Shown piece after piece: positions 1-8,925 of a DNA stretch of 64,000 nucleotides. The notes under the pieces are model-generated. The model was given only the letters and a program-made list of their open reading frames with translations. It did not search any database and was not told the DNA's origin. Source of the DNA: Gimesia fumaroli (GTDB lineage: Bacteria > Planctomycetota > Planctomycetia > Planctomycetales > Planctomycetaceae); contig NZ_CP037452.1 in assembly GCF_007754425.1 (NCBI RefSeq), positions 868,001-932,000 on the forward strand. The letters run 5' to 3'. The translations under genes were made by a program, and so were the position numbers. Numbering within the stretch: the stretch's first letter is position 1; each line of letters opens with the position of its first letter.

Positions 1-324
1 GAGTTGGAACAAACCAAGAGGCATGGAAGCCGCATCGTGAAGCTATTTTCACAGAGATCGCCCGTTGATTCATTCAACAGGGCTGTGAACTTTCGAACTG
101 TCGACTCTCTTCGGATGAAGAGGGGGCTCAAGCAGTTTTTCGCTCACGCAGAGATTGTCAATCAATCTCGCCGCACTGCTTCTCTGCAAATGACAGCCCG
201 TTTGGTTGTCTGCTCTGTCCTGAGAAACATTCCTGTTTCTCGGCAGGAGTCAGGAGAATATACCCCTTTATCTGAATCAGTAACGCTTCGTGCGTTCAAA
301 CCAACCTTTTTGAGGAGTTGGTAG
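1..324. other. Upstream region with no supported gene
   Basis: A frame is open across most of this stretch on the plus strand, but it starts at a TTG without a convincing ribosome binding site and its translation resembles no family I know. It stops directly against the ATG at 325. I read it as leader and promoter sequence for the thioredoxin-protease gene. The only clear signal is a GAGGAG-type Shine-Dalgarno just before position 325. Confidence 0.5.
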
Positions 325-2112
325 ATGAAGTTTTTGACGACAGTCATTTTATCATTTGTAGTTTTATCCGGTTCAGCCAGTGCTGCAGCTCCCAACGGAG
401 TGCTGCTGGATTTCACAGCGACCTGGTGTGGTCCGTGTCAGAAAATGAGCCCGTTGATTTCGCGTTTGAAGCGTGAAGGTTATCCGATTAAAAAGGTTGA
501 CGTCGATCAGCAGCCAGAATTGGCGCGTCGCTTTAACGTTTCCAGCATTCCGGCATTTGTGCTGGTGGTTGAAGGTCGGGAAGTCGCCCGGTCTGTGGGT
601 GCGACGACGGAAAGCAATCTGAGACGGATGCTGGCTCGGATTCCTGCTAAAGAGGCACAAGCACCTGCGAATTCTAAAAAAGAGGACTCGGTGATTTTTG
701 CTGCGAATGAGAGAAAAGCAGGTCAGTCTGAGGAAGCACCCATTCAACTGGCACAAAACGAGACCAAACCAAAAAAGAAATCGCTCGGATTCAATATTCC
801 CTTTTTAAATAGATCGAAAGAAGCGGAGGAATCGGTGCCTGTAGAAGAGCCTGTGATCCGGGCTCAGTTCGGCGATGCTGCCGGCGATCATTTGGTGGAG
901 TCACCACAGGCTCCGGTCGTGAATGACTGGCGTGCGAGCACGGTGCGGATTCGCGTCAAAGATCGAAAAGGGATGGACCTGGGGTCCGGAACGATCATTC
1001 ACAGTGCCGTGGGGCGAACTTTGATTATGACCTGCAGTCACATCTTCAGTGAATTGAAGAACGATTCCGTGATCGAAGTCGATGTCTTTCAAGGCGAGAA
1101 ATTCGAAACGTACGTAGGCACACTGGTGCGATATAATATGGAAGGTGATGTCGGACTGATCTCGATTCCAACTTCAGGCATTGTTGCTGCTGCAAAAGTT
1201 GCTGCCATCGAACATGAAGTCAATGCCGGCGATACAGTCGCCAGTATCGGGTGTAACGGCGGTGAACTGCCGACACTGGAAAAGATCAAGGTGACCGAAC
1301 TGAATCGGTTCTTAGGACCTGACAATATTGAATGTACGGGGATGCCCGTGCAGGGACGTTCCGGCGGCGGCTTGTTCGATCGGTCAGGCCGACTGGTGGG
1401 CGTCTGCTTTGCCGTTGATAAAGATGACAAACGTGGCTTGTATGCCGGCTTGCCTGTGGTTCATAAATTACTGGACGACGCGAAATTGACGGCGTTGTAC
1501 AAGCGGCAGCCTGAAATCGAAGAGAGTGCTCCTGAAGTCAAACTGGCGATGGCCGAATCGCGACAGGAAATGCGGGCCGAACCCAATCAGGCGTTGCTGG
1601 ATGAGTTCCTGGAACAGGCCATGCCCAGCCAATCCGTTACATCAGCCACAACCGGCAATCCGGATCTGTCTCAACTGCAGGCGGCTCTGGATCAGACGGG
1701 AGAAGCAGAAGTCGTCTGTATTATTCGTCCGTTGAACAAACCACAGTCAGCCAGTCGTGTGGTGATTATCAACAAAGCCAGTTCGAAATTTGTTTCGTAT
1801 CTGTCAGGCGAAGTCAGCAATCAGCCGCAGCCGACTTCGGCTCGCTTCCAGCCGGATAAAGTACTGACTCACAAGCCACACTCACAGCAACGCATGAGAG
1901 ACGAACGTATCAGCCGCAGTCTGCCCCGTGTTGCCAGCGTACAGCGTCAGAGTCGTTCACAGCAACAGGAAGAGCCGACATTTCGTCCGCCTTCTTCCTT
2001 CAAACAAACGGCCCAGAAAGCGTCTGTTTCAAATCAGCAACAGAGGGCTAAAATTGAGCAGGTCAAGCAACGGCTCGAACGCTACCGCCGTTCTGAAGGA
2101 TCTCGTCGTTAA
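325..2112 (+). CDS. Secreted thioredoxin-domain / trypsin-like serine protease fusion
   Basis: The 595-residue product begins with a signal peptide (about residues 1-20, cleavage near SASA/AAPN), so it probably acts outside the cytoplasmic membrane. Residues 22-107 are a thioredoxin fold with the intact redox motif WCGPC at 34-38 and a cis-Pro region (SSIPAF). After a charged linker, residues 203-390 form a chymotrypsin-fold protease domain whose triad can be read as His239 (TCSHIF), Asp275 (GDVGLI) and Ser346 (GRSGGG). The last 180 residues are Gln/Ser/Arg-rich and look disordered. It could link disulfide handling to proteolysis of exported proteins, but that is inference. GAGGAG precedes the ATG, and a terminator follows at 2156, so it is probably monocistronic. 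Confidence 0.88.
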   Translation: MKFLTTVILSFVVLSGSASAAAPNGVLLDFTATWCGPCQKMSPLISRLKREGYPIKKVDVDQQPELARRFNVSSIPAFVLVVEGREVARSVGATTESNLRRMLARIPAKEAQAPANSKKEDSVIFAANERKAGQSEEAPIQLAQNETKPKKKSLGFNIPFLNRSKEAEESVPVEEPVIRAQFGDAAGDHLVESPQAPVVNDWRASTVRIRVKDRKGMDLGSGTIIHSAVGRTLIMTCSHIFSELKNDSVIEVDVFQGEKFETYVGTLVRYNMEGDVGLISIPTSGIVAAAKVAAIEHEVNAGDTVASIGCNGGELPTLEKIKVTELNRFLGPDNIECTGMPVQGRSGGGLFDRSGRLVGVCFAVDKDDKRGLYAGLPVVHKLLDDAKLTALYKRQPEIEESAPEVKLAMAESRQEMRAEPNQALLDEFLEQAMPSQSVTSATTGNPDLSQLQAALDQTGEAEVVCIIRPLNKPQSASRVVIINKASSKFVSYLSGEVSNQPQPTSARFQPDKVLTHKPHSQQRMRDERISRSLPRVASVQRQSRSQQQEEPTFRPPSSFKQTAQKASVSNQQQRAKIEQVKQRLERYRRSEGSRR

Positions 2113-2155
2113 GGCGATACGCTCTCGATTATCCTGAGATAGACTCAAAAAACTG

Positions 2156-2199
2156 ATCCAGCCTGAGAAGCGACTTGCTTTTCGGGCTGGATTTTTTTG
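2156..2199 (+). terminator. Rho-independent terminator after the thioredoxin-protease gene
   Basis: The arms ATCCAGCC (2156-2163) and GGCTGGAT (2185-2192) pair perfectly and are followed directly by a run of seven T. It lies 44 bases after the stop codon. Confidence 0.85.
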
Positions 2200-2319
2200 T
2201 TTTTCGCTTTCAGACTTTTGTTCTGGTATTGTCTCGCTTTAGAATGAAGAGACTGTTGATGCCGTCAGCAGAATCTGTTCTGTCGTTCCTTCCCGTTGCC
2301 TGTCACCAGGAGACATCAC

Positions 2320-4380
2320 GTGAATACTTTATGCAAACTGGCTGCCTGCTTGAGTCTGGTTTTGCTGACGAACACCGGTTTGTCGGCTGAAGATCTCAAA
2401 TTACAACTTCGTTCTCAACAGGAAACGAGCAAAGACTCGGGGCGCTACCATCGTTTGCAGCGCACGGAACAATGGAAGCCTGAGCAGACAGCAATCATTG
2501 TCTGCGATGTCTGGGATTATCATCACTGTTTGAACGCTGTCAAACGTCTGGAACAGTTTGCACCGCGGTTAGACAACCTGCTGAAGAAAGCGCGGTCACA
2601 GGGCGTGACCATTATTCACGCTCCCAGTGACTGTATGCCCGCTTATCAGGGGCATCCGGCCCGCATGCGGGTGATGCAGGTGAAGCACAAGGGCCCGATT
2701 CCCGAAGGAATTGAAAACTGGTGTTCGAAGATTCCCAGCGAAGAACGAGCCGTCTATCCCCTCGATCAATCGGATGGAGGCGAAGACGACGATCCGGAAG
2801 AGCACGCAGCTTGGGCGAAGAAATTGAAATCGCTGGGACGCAATCCCGCACTGCCTTGGAAGAGCCAGTCTCCTTTGATCACCATCAACGGCGACAAAGA
2901 TTATATCAGCGATAAAGGGGATGAGGTCTGGCGGATTCTCGAAAGTCGCGGCATCAAGAATGTGATTCTGACCGGCGTGCATACTAACATGTGTGTGCTG
3001 GGGCGGCCCTTTGGTCTGCGTCAATTGTCGAAGAACGGAAAGAATGTCGTTCTGGTTCGCGACATGACCGACACGATGTATAACCCGAAACGCTGGCCTT
3101 ACGTCAGTCATTTTACCGGCAACGATCTGATTATCTCACACATCGAAAAGTTTGTCTGTCCAACCATCACCAGCGATCAGATTCTAGGCGGTGAGGAATT
3201 TACTTTCAAACGCGATCAGCGTCCCCATTTGCTGATCGTGATGGCAGAAGCCGAGTATGAGACGAATGAGAGCCTGCCCGAATTTGCCCATCAGAATCTG
3301 GGAAAACATTTTCGGGTGAGTATGGTATTTGCCGATGACAAGGACCGCAATTCGATTCCCGGCATCGAAGCCATCAAGGATGCGGACGTCGTACTGTTCA
3401 GCGTTCGTCGGCGCGTCCTGCCGAAACAAGCGATGCAGGCGATTCGTGATTACGTCAAAGCGGGCAAGCCGGTTGTGGGAATTCGGACCGCCAGTCACGC
3501 GTTTTCGCTCAGAGGCAAACAACCCCCCAAGGGCCTGCAGGACTGGCCTGAGTTTGACGCGGAAGTATTTGGTGGCAACTATCACGGGCATTACGCCAAC
3601 GATTTGAAGTCGATTGTTTCAATCAACGAAGCCCAAAAGCGAAATCCGATTCTGACGGGAATCCCCGATAAGCCCTTCCCGCAAGCGTACTCGTTATATG
3701 AAGTCTTGCCGCTGGCGAAAGGGACGACCGTGTTGCTGACCGCGAAAGCGGAAGGGAAACCGGCCGAGCCGGTCGCCTGGACCTTCAAGCGGAAAGACGG
3801 CGGCAAGTCGTTTTATACGTCGCTCGGGCATCCGGGGGATTTCAAACAACCGGAGTATGTGCGACTCTTAGCGAACGGCATCTACTGGGCCGCCGGCCTC
3901 AATCCGGCTGATGTGAGTCTTTCTGAGAAAGTCACGCTGCATGCAGCCCCACACTGGTCCGTCGTGCAGATTCCCGATGTAAAGCAAGCACCGAAAACCG
4001 AACAGAGTCGCTGGTATCGCTGCGTGGTTCGCATTCCGGAAAAGTGGATGGCGGGCAAACCGCTGCTGCTGAAAGTCGCTGGTGCGGAAGGGACTGAAGT
4101 CAACGCCTGGTTCAATGGCACGGCTCTTGAAAAGACGGACGCGGGCTTTCAAGTCGACTGTCAACCGGTGGCGAAAAACGATGCCAATTTGATTGTGCTG
4201 CAGGTGAAAGGTGAGACGAAAGAGTCCGATTTTCGTTCTGTCCCGCAACTGATCTCAGCGACAAGTGCACTCCCTTTAGCAGGGCGCTGGCAGTATCGAG
4301 TAGGCAATGATGCGCAGTTTGCGAACATGCCTTTGCCCGCGAAGTTTGGTACCGTGACCGACATTGTGTTCAAGCCGTAG
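2320..4380 (+). CDS. Secreted isochorismatase-family hydrolase fused to a ThuA-like domain
   Basis: I place the start at the GTG at 2320, which has CAGGAG 8-9 bases upstream and gives a normal signal peptide (to about LSA, residue 23); a TTG 24 bases earlier also lies in frame. Residues 55-280 are a cysteine-hydrolase (isochorismatase-like) domain with the aspartate strand IIVCDVWD (Asp63) and the nucleophile Cys225 in GVHTNMCVLG. Residues 295-530 are a ThuA-like, class I glutaminase-fold domain (VVLFSVRRR, GIRTASHAF, FGGNYHGHY). A C-terminal beta-rich portion follows. Its ThuA part closely resembles that of the gene at 14694-18554. The substrate is unknown. Confidence 0.85.
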   Translation: MNTLCKLAACLSLVLLTNTGLSAEDLKLQLRSQQETSKDSGRYHRLQRTEQWKPEQTAIIVCDVWDYHHCLNAVKRLEQFAPRLDNLLKKARSQGVTIIHAPSDCMPAYQGHPARMRVMQVKHKGPIPEGIENWCSKIPSEERAVYPLDQSDGGEDDDPEEHAAWAKKLKSLGRNPALPWKSQSPLITINGDKDYISDKGDEVWRILESRGIKNVILTGVHTNMCVLGRPFGLRQLSKNGKNVVLVRDMTDTMYNPKRWPYVSHFTGNDLIISHIEKFVCPTITSDQILGGEEFTFKRDQRPHLLIVMAEAEYETNESLPEFAHQNLGKHFRVSMVFADDKDRNSIPGIEAIKDADVVLFSVRRRVLPKQAMQAIRDYVKAGKPVVGIRTASHAFSLRGKQPPKGLQDWPEFDAEVFGGNYHGHYANDLKSIVSINEAQKRNPILTGIPDKPFPQAYSLYEVLPLAKGTTVLLTAKAEGKPAEPVAWTFKRKDGGKSFYTSLGHPGDFKQPEYVRLLANGIYWAAGLNPADVSLSEKVTLHAAPHWSVVQIPDVKQAPKTEQSRWYRCVVRIPEKWMAGKPLLLKVAGAEGTEVNAWFNGTALEKTDAGFQVDCQPVAKNDANLIVLQVKGETKESDFRSVPQLISATSALPLAGRWQYRVGNDAQFANMPLPAKFGTVTDIVFKP

Positions 4381-4399
4381 ATCACGCAAGTGTTTCGTG

Positions 4400-4540
4400 G
4401 TAGGGGCGGCCCTATGTAGCCGCCCGCAGGGTTGAGGCCGTATGCAAGACCAACGTGCGCATGCTTCATTTGGTCCCATCGACATTGTATCACAGAGTTG
4501 ATTCCCACAAGGCGGGCAGACACATGGGTACTGCCCCTAC
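4400..4540 (+). repeat. Dispersed intergenic repeat, copy 1
   Basis: This 141-bp element begins GTAGGGGC and ends GCCCCTAC, an 8-bp terminal inverted repeat. Each end is itself a hairpin: GGGCGGC/GCCGCCC on the left and GGGCAG/CTGCCC around ACACATGGGTA on the right. The interior carries the block TGGTCCCATC shared with the other copies. It lies between two convergent genes. It might act as a bidirectional terminator or be a MITE/REP-like element. Confidence 0.8.
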
Positions 4541-4552
4541 GTTTCTATTTTC

Positions 4553-5650
4553 TCATTGCTCACCTTTAAATTGGGGACCGTTTTTCTCAAAGAACTTCAG
4601 CCAGCTGGCCGTGAGGGCATCGCCGATCGTTTTGCCCTGTTTCAGTTCTTCTGGGGTTTGGCCCCAGTAGAAACCGATCCAGCCGTCGGCGTATTGTTTT
4701 GATTTCAGGAGAAACTCTTCGAATTCCTGAGGCGAGCTTTTGAGCGGGAACGTTTCTTCAATCACCAGCGGTTTGCCGACGTCAAAGCCTTTCAGTGTTT
4801 CGAGTGCCTCTTTCACTTTCCCTTTTTCGGGATAGAGGTGCACGCAGATAAAATCCAGATGTTGGCTGACTTTGTCGGGAACAAAACCAGACTGCAGACC
4901 ACGGCGTTCCAGACTCCAGGGGACGAGACCCACGGTAATGAGATGTCGCTGGTCCTGTTTGCGGATCGCCTCCACGAGTGTTTTGATCCAGGCGGCTGCG
5001 ATCTCGGGACGCGGGCGTTCATCAGGACCGAGCGTAATCCGTTGCACAAAATGCTTGCCGCCAAACCCGGGTCCGAGCCAGTCGGTTCCTCTCTTCTTGC
5101 CCGCCTGAACCACCGGTTCATTCATTAAGTCGTAGCAGAAGATGGCGGGACTGTGGGCGCATTCTTTAGCGACGGCGGACCAGAAAATTGCCTGAGCTTG
5201 CCAGCGCTCTACATCACTCAATTGATTGTACCAGCCGGGGACATCCTGTTTGTGATAACAGCCCAACCCAGTCAGGTCGAGATACAGGCCCGTGCGTTCG
5301 GCGAGTTTCAGCAGCTCTCCCAGTTTTTTTAATGCGGATTCACGCGGTTGATCGGGGGCCGTCATGAATTTGCCGAACTGAATATGAATCCGTACGACAT
5401 TCGCGCCGAGCTGTTTCATTTCGGCGAAGTCCTGCTCGATCGTTTTCCAGTCGGTGTTCCAGTAATCTTCGAGAAGTTGTCCCTCTCGGTTGTGATCGTA
5501 GTTGAATCCCCAGGGGACAAACGGCTTCTGGTCTTCTGCAGTCACGAATGATTTTCCGTCCGGGCTGACTTGAATCCAATCCAGTTCGGCTGCCGTCAGA
5601 GTATTGGCAGACATTAAATAGAAGATTGCGATCAGAGAGCAAGTTCGCAT
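4553..5650 (-). CDS. Secreted glycoside hydrolase, GH5-like
   Basis: The 365-residue product has a signal peptide (about residues 1-21) and a TIM-barrel cellulase-type sequence. GANVVRIHIQF (83-92) matches the second-strand region, the acid/base glutamate is Glu178 in YDLMNEP, and the nucleophile is probably one of the glutamates in PLVIEETFP (298-299). This is the glycoside hydrolase family 5 or closely related mannanase/glucanase pattern; the exact polysaccharide cannot be told. It is transcribed alone on the minus strand, with repeat copy 1 just beyond its stop. The neighbouring sialidase-like and ceramidase-like genes suggest scavenging of complex glycans and glycolipids. Confidence 0.82.
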   Translation of the reverse strand: MRTCSLIAIFYLMSANTLTAAELDWIQVSPDGKSFVTAEDQKPFVPWGFNYDHNREGQLLEDYWNTDWKTIEQDFAEMKQLGANVVRIHIQFGKFMTAPDQPRESALKKLGELLKLAERTGLYLDLTGLGCYHKQDVPGWYNQLSDVERWQAQAIFWSAVAKECAHSPAIFCYDLMNEPVVQAGKKRGTDWLGPGFGGKHFVQRITLGPDERPRPEIAAAWIKTLVEAIRKQDQRHLITVGLVPWSLERRGLQSGFVPDKVSQHLDFICVHLYPEKGKVKEALETLKGFDVGKPLVIEETFPLKSSPQEFEEFLLKSKQYADGWIGFYWGQTPEELKQGKTIGDALTASWLKFFEKNGPQFKGEQ

Positions 5651-5855
5651 TTGTCTGTTCCTGAAAAGAGAAAGAAAAGAGAGGCTGGCTCATCATCAAA
5701 AGACACGCGTAGCTTCATATTAAAGCTGGTTTCGAGTAGATTGCAATCCTGCGATGCCGGGCGACTTTGCCAACATTCTATGCTCTGGTATTGAGACCGG
5801 TGGTAAATCTGCTTATCGTAAAGAGATACTCCCTTGTCATTAAAAAGAGGCTCGC

Positions 5856-7070
5856 ATGAAAAAATTGATCCCTGTTTGTATTATTGTTGGTTTGCTGGCT
5901 GTTGGAATTGATACCCTCACAGCCGCTGATGAATCGCAGCCGTTGACGTATGAGGTCGATTTGCGAACTGTCACAGAAGGCTTTGACGGTAAAACCTGCT
6001 GGGTGCAGGCGCGTGCCGGTGCGATTCCCCAAACAGGGCTATTTCCCTCGACCGTGGTGCTGACAACCCAAAAGTTATTACTCACCGGCTCCGATGTGTT
6101 TTATGCCTTGAATGAATTTCGAACCAGTGATGGAGAAAACTGGGTAGGACCGATCAAGCATGACACACTCGCGCGTCGCCGTTTATCAGACACGCGCGAA
6201 ATTGCGATCTGCGATTTTACACCCGGCTGGCACGCGAAGACGAAAAAACTGCTGGGGACCGGACACTCGGTGCGTTACGAAAATAACAAGGTGATGCACG
6301 TTCGCAAACGGAGCGTGGCGTATTCGGTTTACAATCAGAAAGATCATACCTGGTCAGAGTGGACAACGATGCCGATGCCGGATCGGCCGGAATTCGAAAA
6401 CTGCGGCGCCGGTTCGGCCCAGCGTGTGGATCTGGAAGACGGCACGATTCTACTGCCCGTGTACTTCAAAACTAAAACAGCAAAACAATACAGTTCTGCA
6501 GTGGTGCTCTGTGACTTCGATGGCGAAAAACTGACGTACAAAAAGCATGGCAGCGCGCACACGATTCCCGTGAAGCGTGGTCTCTATGAGCCGTCTCTCA
6601 CGAAGTTCCAGAATAAATATTATCTGACAATGCGGAATGACGAAAAGGGCTATGTCTCTGTCAGTGAGGATGGCTTGAACTATTCCGAGCCGATCGTCTG
6701 GAAATTCGACGATGGTCAGGAACTGGGCAACTATAACACGCAGCAGCACTGGGTGACGCACAGCGAAAAACTGTATCTGGTTTATACGCGTCGCGGTGCG
6801 AATAATGATCACGTCTTCCGTCATCGGGCACCGCTGTTCATGGCAGAAGTCGACCCGAAAACACTGCGTGTGATTCAAAAGACCGAACGGATTATCGTTC
6901 CGGAAAAAGGGGCGCGGATGGGGAACTTTGCCGTCGTTGACATCAGCCCCTCTGAGACGTGGGTTGTGGTGGCCGAGTGGATGCAGCCAATCGGCATTGA
7001 AAAATACGGGAGTAACAACCGGATTTATACATCCCGGATCAAGTGGTCAAAGCCTGCGAAGTCGGAGTAG
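5856..7070 (+). CDS. Secreted sialidase-like (BNR/Asp-box) protein
   Basis: A signal peptide (residues 1-24) leads into a beta-propeller-type sequence. TSDGENW at 90-96 fits the Asp-box pattern S-x-D-G-x-x-W, and a weaker one occurs in SVSEDGLNYSEP. These features, and the overall look of short strand-turn repeats, place it in the sialidase/neuraminidase superfamily; I cannot confirm the catalytic arginine triad and tyrosine-glutamate pair. The ATG is preceded by AAAGAGG. It may be a glycan-binding or hydrolytic exoenzyme. It stands alone, converging on the ceramidase-like gene with repeat copy 2 between. Confidence 0.7.
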   Translation: MKKLIPVCIIVGLLAVGIDTLTAADESQPLTYEVDLRTVTEGFDGKTCWVQARAGAIPQTGLFPSTVVLTTQKLLLTGSDVFYALNEFRTSDGENWVGPIKHDTLARRRLSDTREIAICDFTPGWHAKTKKLLGTGHSVRYENNKVMHVRKRSVAYSVYNQKDHTWSEWTTMPMPDRPEFENCGAGSAQRVDLEDGTILLPVYFKTKTAKQYSSAVVLCDFDGEKLTYKKHGSAHTIPVKRGLYEPSLTKFQNKYYLTMRNDEKGYVSVSEDGLNYSEPIVWKFDDGQELGNYNTQQHWVTHSEKLYLVYTRRGANNDHVFRHRAPLFMAEVDPKTLRVIQKTERIIVPEKGARMGNFAVVDISPSETWVVVAEWMQPIGIEKYGSNNRIYTSRIKWSKPAKSE

Positions 7071-7152
7071 GGGGGCTTCACATCAGTGTCCCAGGTTGTT
7101 TATATAACGTTGCTCGTTCAATTTTAGAAAAATGATCCCGCCCCGTGTTTCT

Positions 7153-7292
7153 GTAGGGGCGCCCTATGTGGCTGCCCGCAGGGTCAGCGTCAAAGGTGTA
7201 ACTAACGTGCGCAGGTTTGATCTGGTCCCATCGTCAGCATGATACAGAATTGAGTCTTGCCAGGCGGGCAGACACATGGGTACTGCCCCTAC
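7153..7292 (+). repeat. Dispersed intergenic repeat, copy 2
   Basis: A 140-bp copy with the same GTAGGGGC start, GCCCCTAC end, internal TGGTCCCATC block and right-hand GGGCAGACACATGGG hairpin as copy 1. Again it lies between convergent genes and has the same orientation. Confidence 0.8.
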
Positions 7293-7320
7293 GATTTTTA
7301 TTAGGCACGCTTTTATAATC

Positions 7321-7340
7321 ACTGTTGGCAAGCCAACAGT
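7321..7340. repeat. Short perfect palindrome ACTGTTGGC/GCCAACAGT
   Basis: Nine-base arms separated by AA form a near-continuous palindrome. It is not followed by a T-run on either strand, so it is not a typical terminator. Confidence 0.6.
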
Positions 7341-7346
7341 GCCACA

Positions 7347-7383
7347 CAACAACGATTAATAAATGCTCTATTAATCGTTGTTG
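7347..7383 (-). terminator. 14-bp perfect inverted repeat spanning the ceramidase-like stop codon
   Basis: The arms at 7347-7360 and 7370-7383 (CAACAACGATTAAT and its complement) pair without mismatch around a nine-base loop. The right arm includes the stop codon of the minus-strand gene ending at 7371. There is no clear T-run, so the terminator role is a guess; it may protect the mRNA 3' end or be a repeat. Confidence 0.45.
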
Positions 7384-8783
7384 GATACCAGCTCCTTGAG
7401 TGTCTGCATTAAGACGGTTTCGACTTCAGGAGCCGTGCGCGAGACGCGGCCTGTTTCGTAGCCTCCCTGGGCGTAGGCGATGGTTGTGCCGATGTAGCCG
7501 GGGCCCTGATCCCCGTAGGCGGCCATACAGACGAAATCATGGGGCGCCATTTTCTGTGCGGCGAGCTGATATTCGACGAACAATTCTCCCGGCATATGCA
7601 CGACCTGGGCTGGTCCCAGCTTGAGGCGGGTAATGTCGATCGTGGTTCCGGCTTGCGTGCGTTTAAGATAATCCAAGTCGCGGGCAGCGCGGATGCGATC
7701 AGTTAAGCGGGCTTTCGGGTTTTCGAGAATGCCCGTCAGTTTTGTTTCGTCTAGCGTATCACGTAGAGGGAGCAGGACCGGTTTTGATTTCCAGTTCACA
7801 TCTTTCGCGGAGACCGGTGTTTTTTGGGTGGTGTTCCAGGCCTGTTCCATGCCGGCTGCCAGACGTTGTGCCAAGAGAGGACGGTTTTTGGGATCGCCGT
7901 TATTGAATTTTCCTGCGCCGATATTACCGCCGGCACCATTGAAGTGCACGTGCAACACGCCGGGCGTCTGTTTTTCATGCAGAGCCCGGGCCAGGCCGAC
8001 GGTGTCACAACTAATGCCGCCTTTACCATAATAACTTTGCGGGTGTGTGGCATAGTAACTGAGAATCACAACAGGCTGATCTTTGTTCCACAGACTCAGC
8101 AACCGAACGAACGGATCGATGGTGCCGACGGGAGCCGCGATAGCGGCGGGATTGCGTGAGGAACTATAGCGGACGATTTTCACTTTGCCGTCCAGACCTA
8201 AAATGCGGCGGTTGGAGGCGAACTGTTTGACTTTGCCTTTGCCGGTGCCGACGTGTGTGACCGGTTGTGCTGTTTTGAGGCTCGCTTTCGCAGCCTGAAT
8301 CGTGCGTTGCATGACATCATTCAGATAGTCTTCGTTGTACATGATGCCGTTGAGGTTTTGCTGTTTCAAACGAGCGTTCGCGGAAATGTCGACACCGGGG
8401 GCATCGTGCTGATGCAGGCAGTGCACGGCGCAACGGTCGGTTGTGGTAGCGAGTGCCTCGGCCAGTTTCTTTTTCCAGACATCCTGTGCACCGTTATTGG
8501 CGCCAACCCAGTCGAGCGCCAACAGGACGATCGGTTTTTCGGAACCGAGAATGACGATGCCGCGTGCACTGAGCGGGTCAACCACTTTTTTGGCGGGGGC
8601 CACATGTCCATAACAGAGGGGGCTGCCAATCGGGGGCGTGATGTCGCATTCAAAAGTAGCGACTTGCAGGGGAGCCGACTCGGATGTTCCTGCGGCCTGA
8701 CTGAGACTGGGATGAACGCAGATGATGAGCGCTAGAACTGAAATACTGAGAAGTACAACGTAGCATTTTCTAAGCTGGGACAT
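7371..8783 (-). CDS. Neutral/alkaline ceramidase-like secreted hydrolase
   Basis: I choose the ATG at 8783 (MSQLRK...), which gives a signal peptide ending near LSQAAG; the frame extends 30 codons further without signal features. The mature start FECDITPPIGSPLCYGH, then CLHQHDAPG, YYATHPQSYYG and FNGAGGNIGAG, match the neutral/alkaline non-lysosomal ceramidase N-terminal domain, whose histidines bind zinc. At 470 residues it lacks the C-terminal domain of full ceramidases, as is common for planctomycete and Bacteroidetes relatives. The actual substrate may not be ceramide. It ends inside a perfect hairpin. Confidence 0.78.
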   Translation of the reverse strand: MSQLRKCYVVLLSISVLALIICVHPSLSQAAGTSESAPLQVATFECDITPPIGSPLCYGHVAPAKKVVDPLSARGIVILGSEKPIVLLALDWVGANNGAQDVWKKKLAEALATTTDRCAVHCLHQHDAPGVDISANARLKQQNLNGIMYNEDYLNDVMQRTIQAAKASLKTAQPVTHVGTGKGKVKQFASNRRILGLDGKVKIVRYSSSRNPAAIAAPVGTIDPFVRLLSLWNKDQPVVILSYYATHPQSYYGKGGISCDTVGLARALHEKQTPGVLHVHFNGAGGNIGAGKFNNGDPKNRPLLAQRLAAGMEQAWNTTQKTPVSAKDVNWKSKPVLLPLRDTLDETKLTGILENPKARLTDRIRAARDLDYLKRTQAGTTIDITRLKLGPAQVVHMPGELFVEYQLAAQKMAPHDFVCMAAYGDQGPGYIGTTIAYAQGGYETGRVSRTAPEVETVLMQTLKELVSNND

Positions 8784-8925
8784 CGGTCTGACTTTCGTGA
8801 GAAAAAGCGTGTGAGGATAGTTCTGGCAGGAGTGACATAGTATAACAGATTTCCCTGTTCCGAATTCAACCATAATCTGAAACTTACAACGGGAAATCCG
8901 ATTCTTGAAAAAGTTGACTTGATCA

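Noticed and set aside
4-324. Open plus-strand frame of 106 codons before the thioredoxin-protease gene
   Set aside because: TTG start, no ribosome binding site and no family resemblance.
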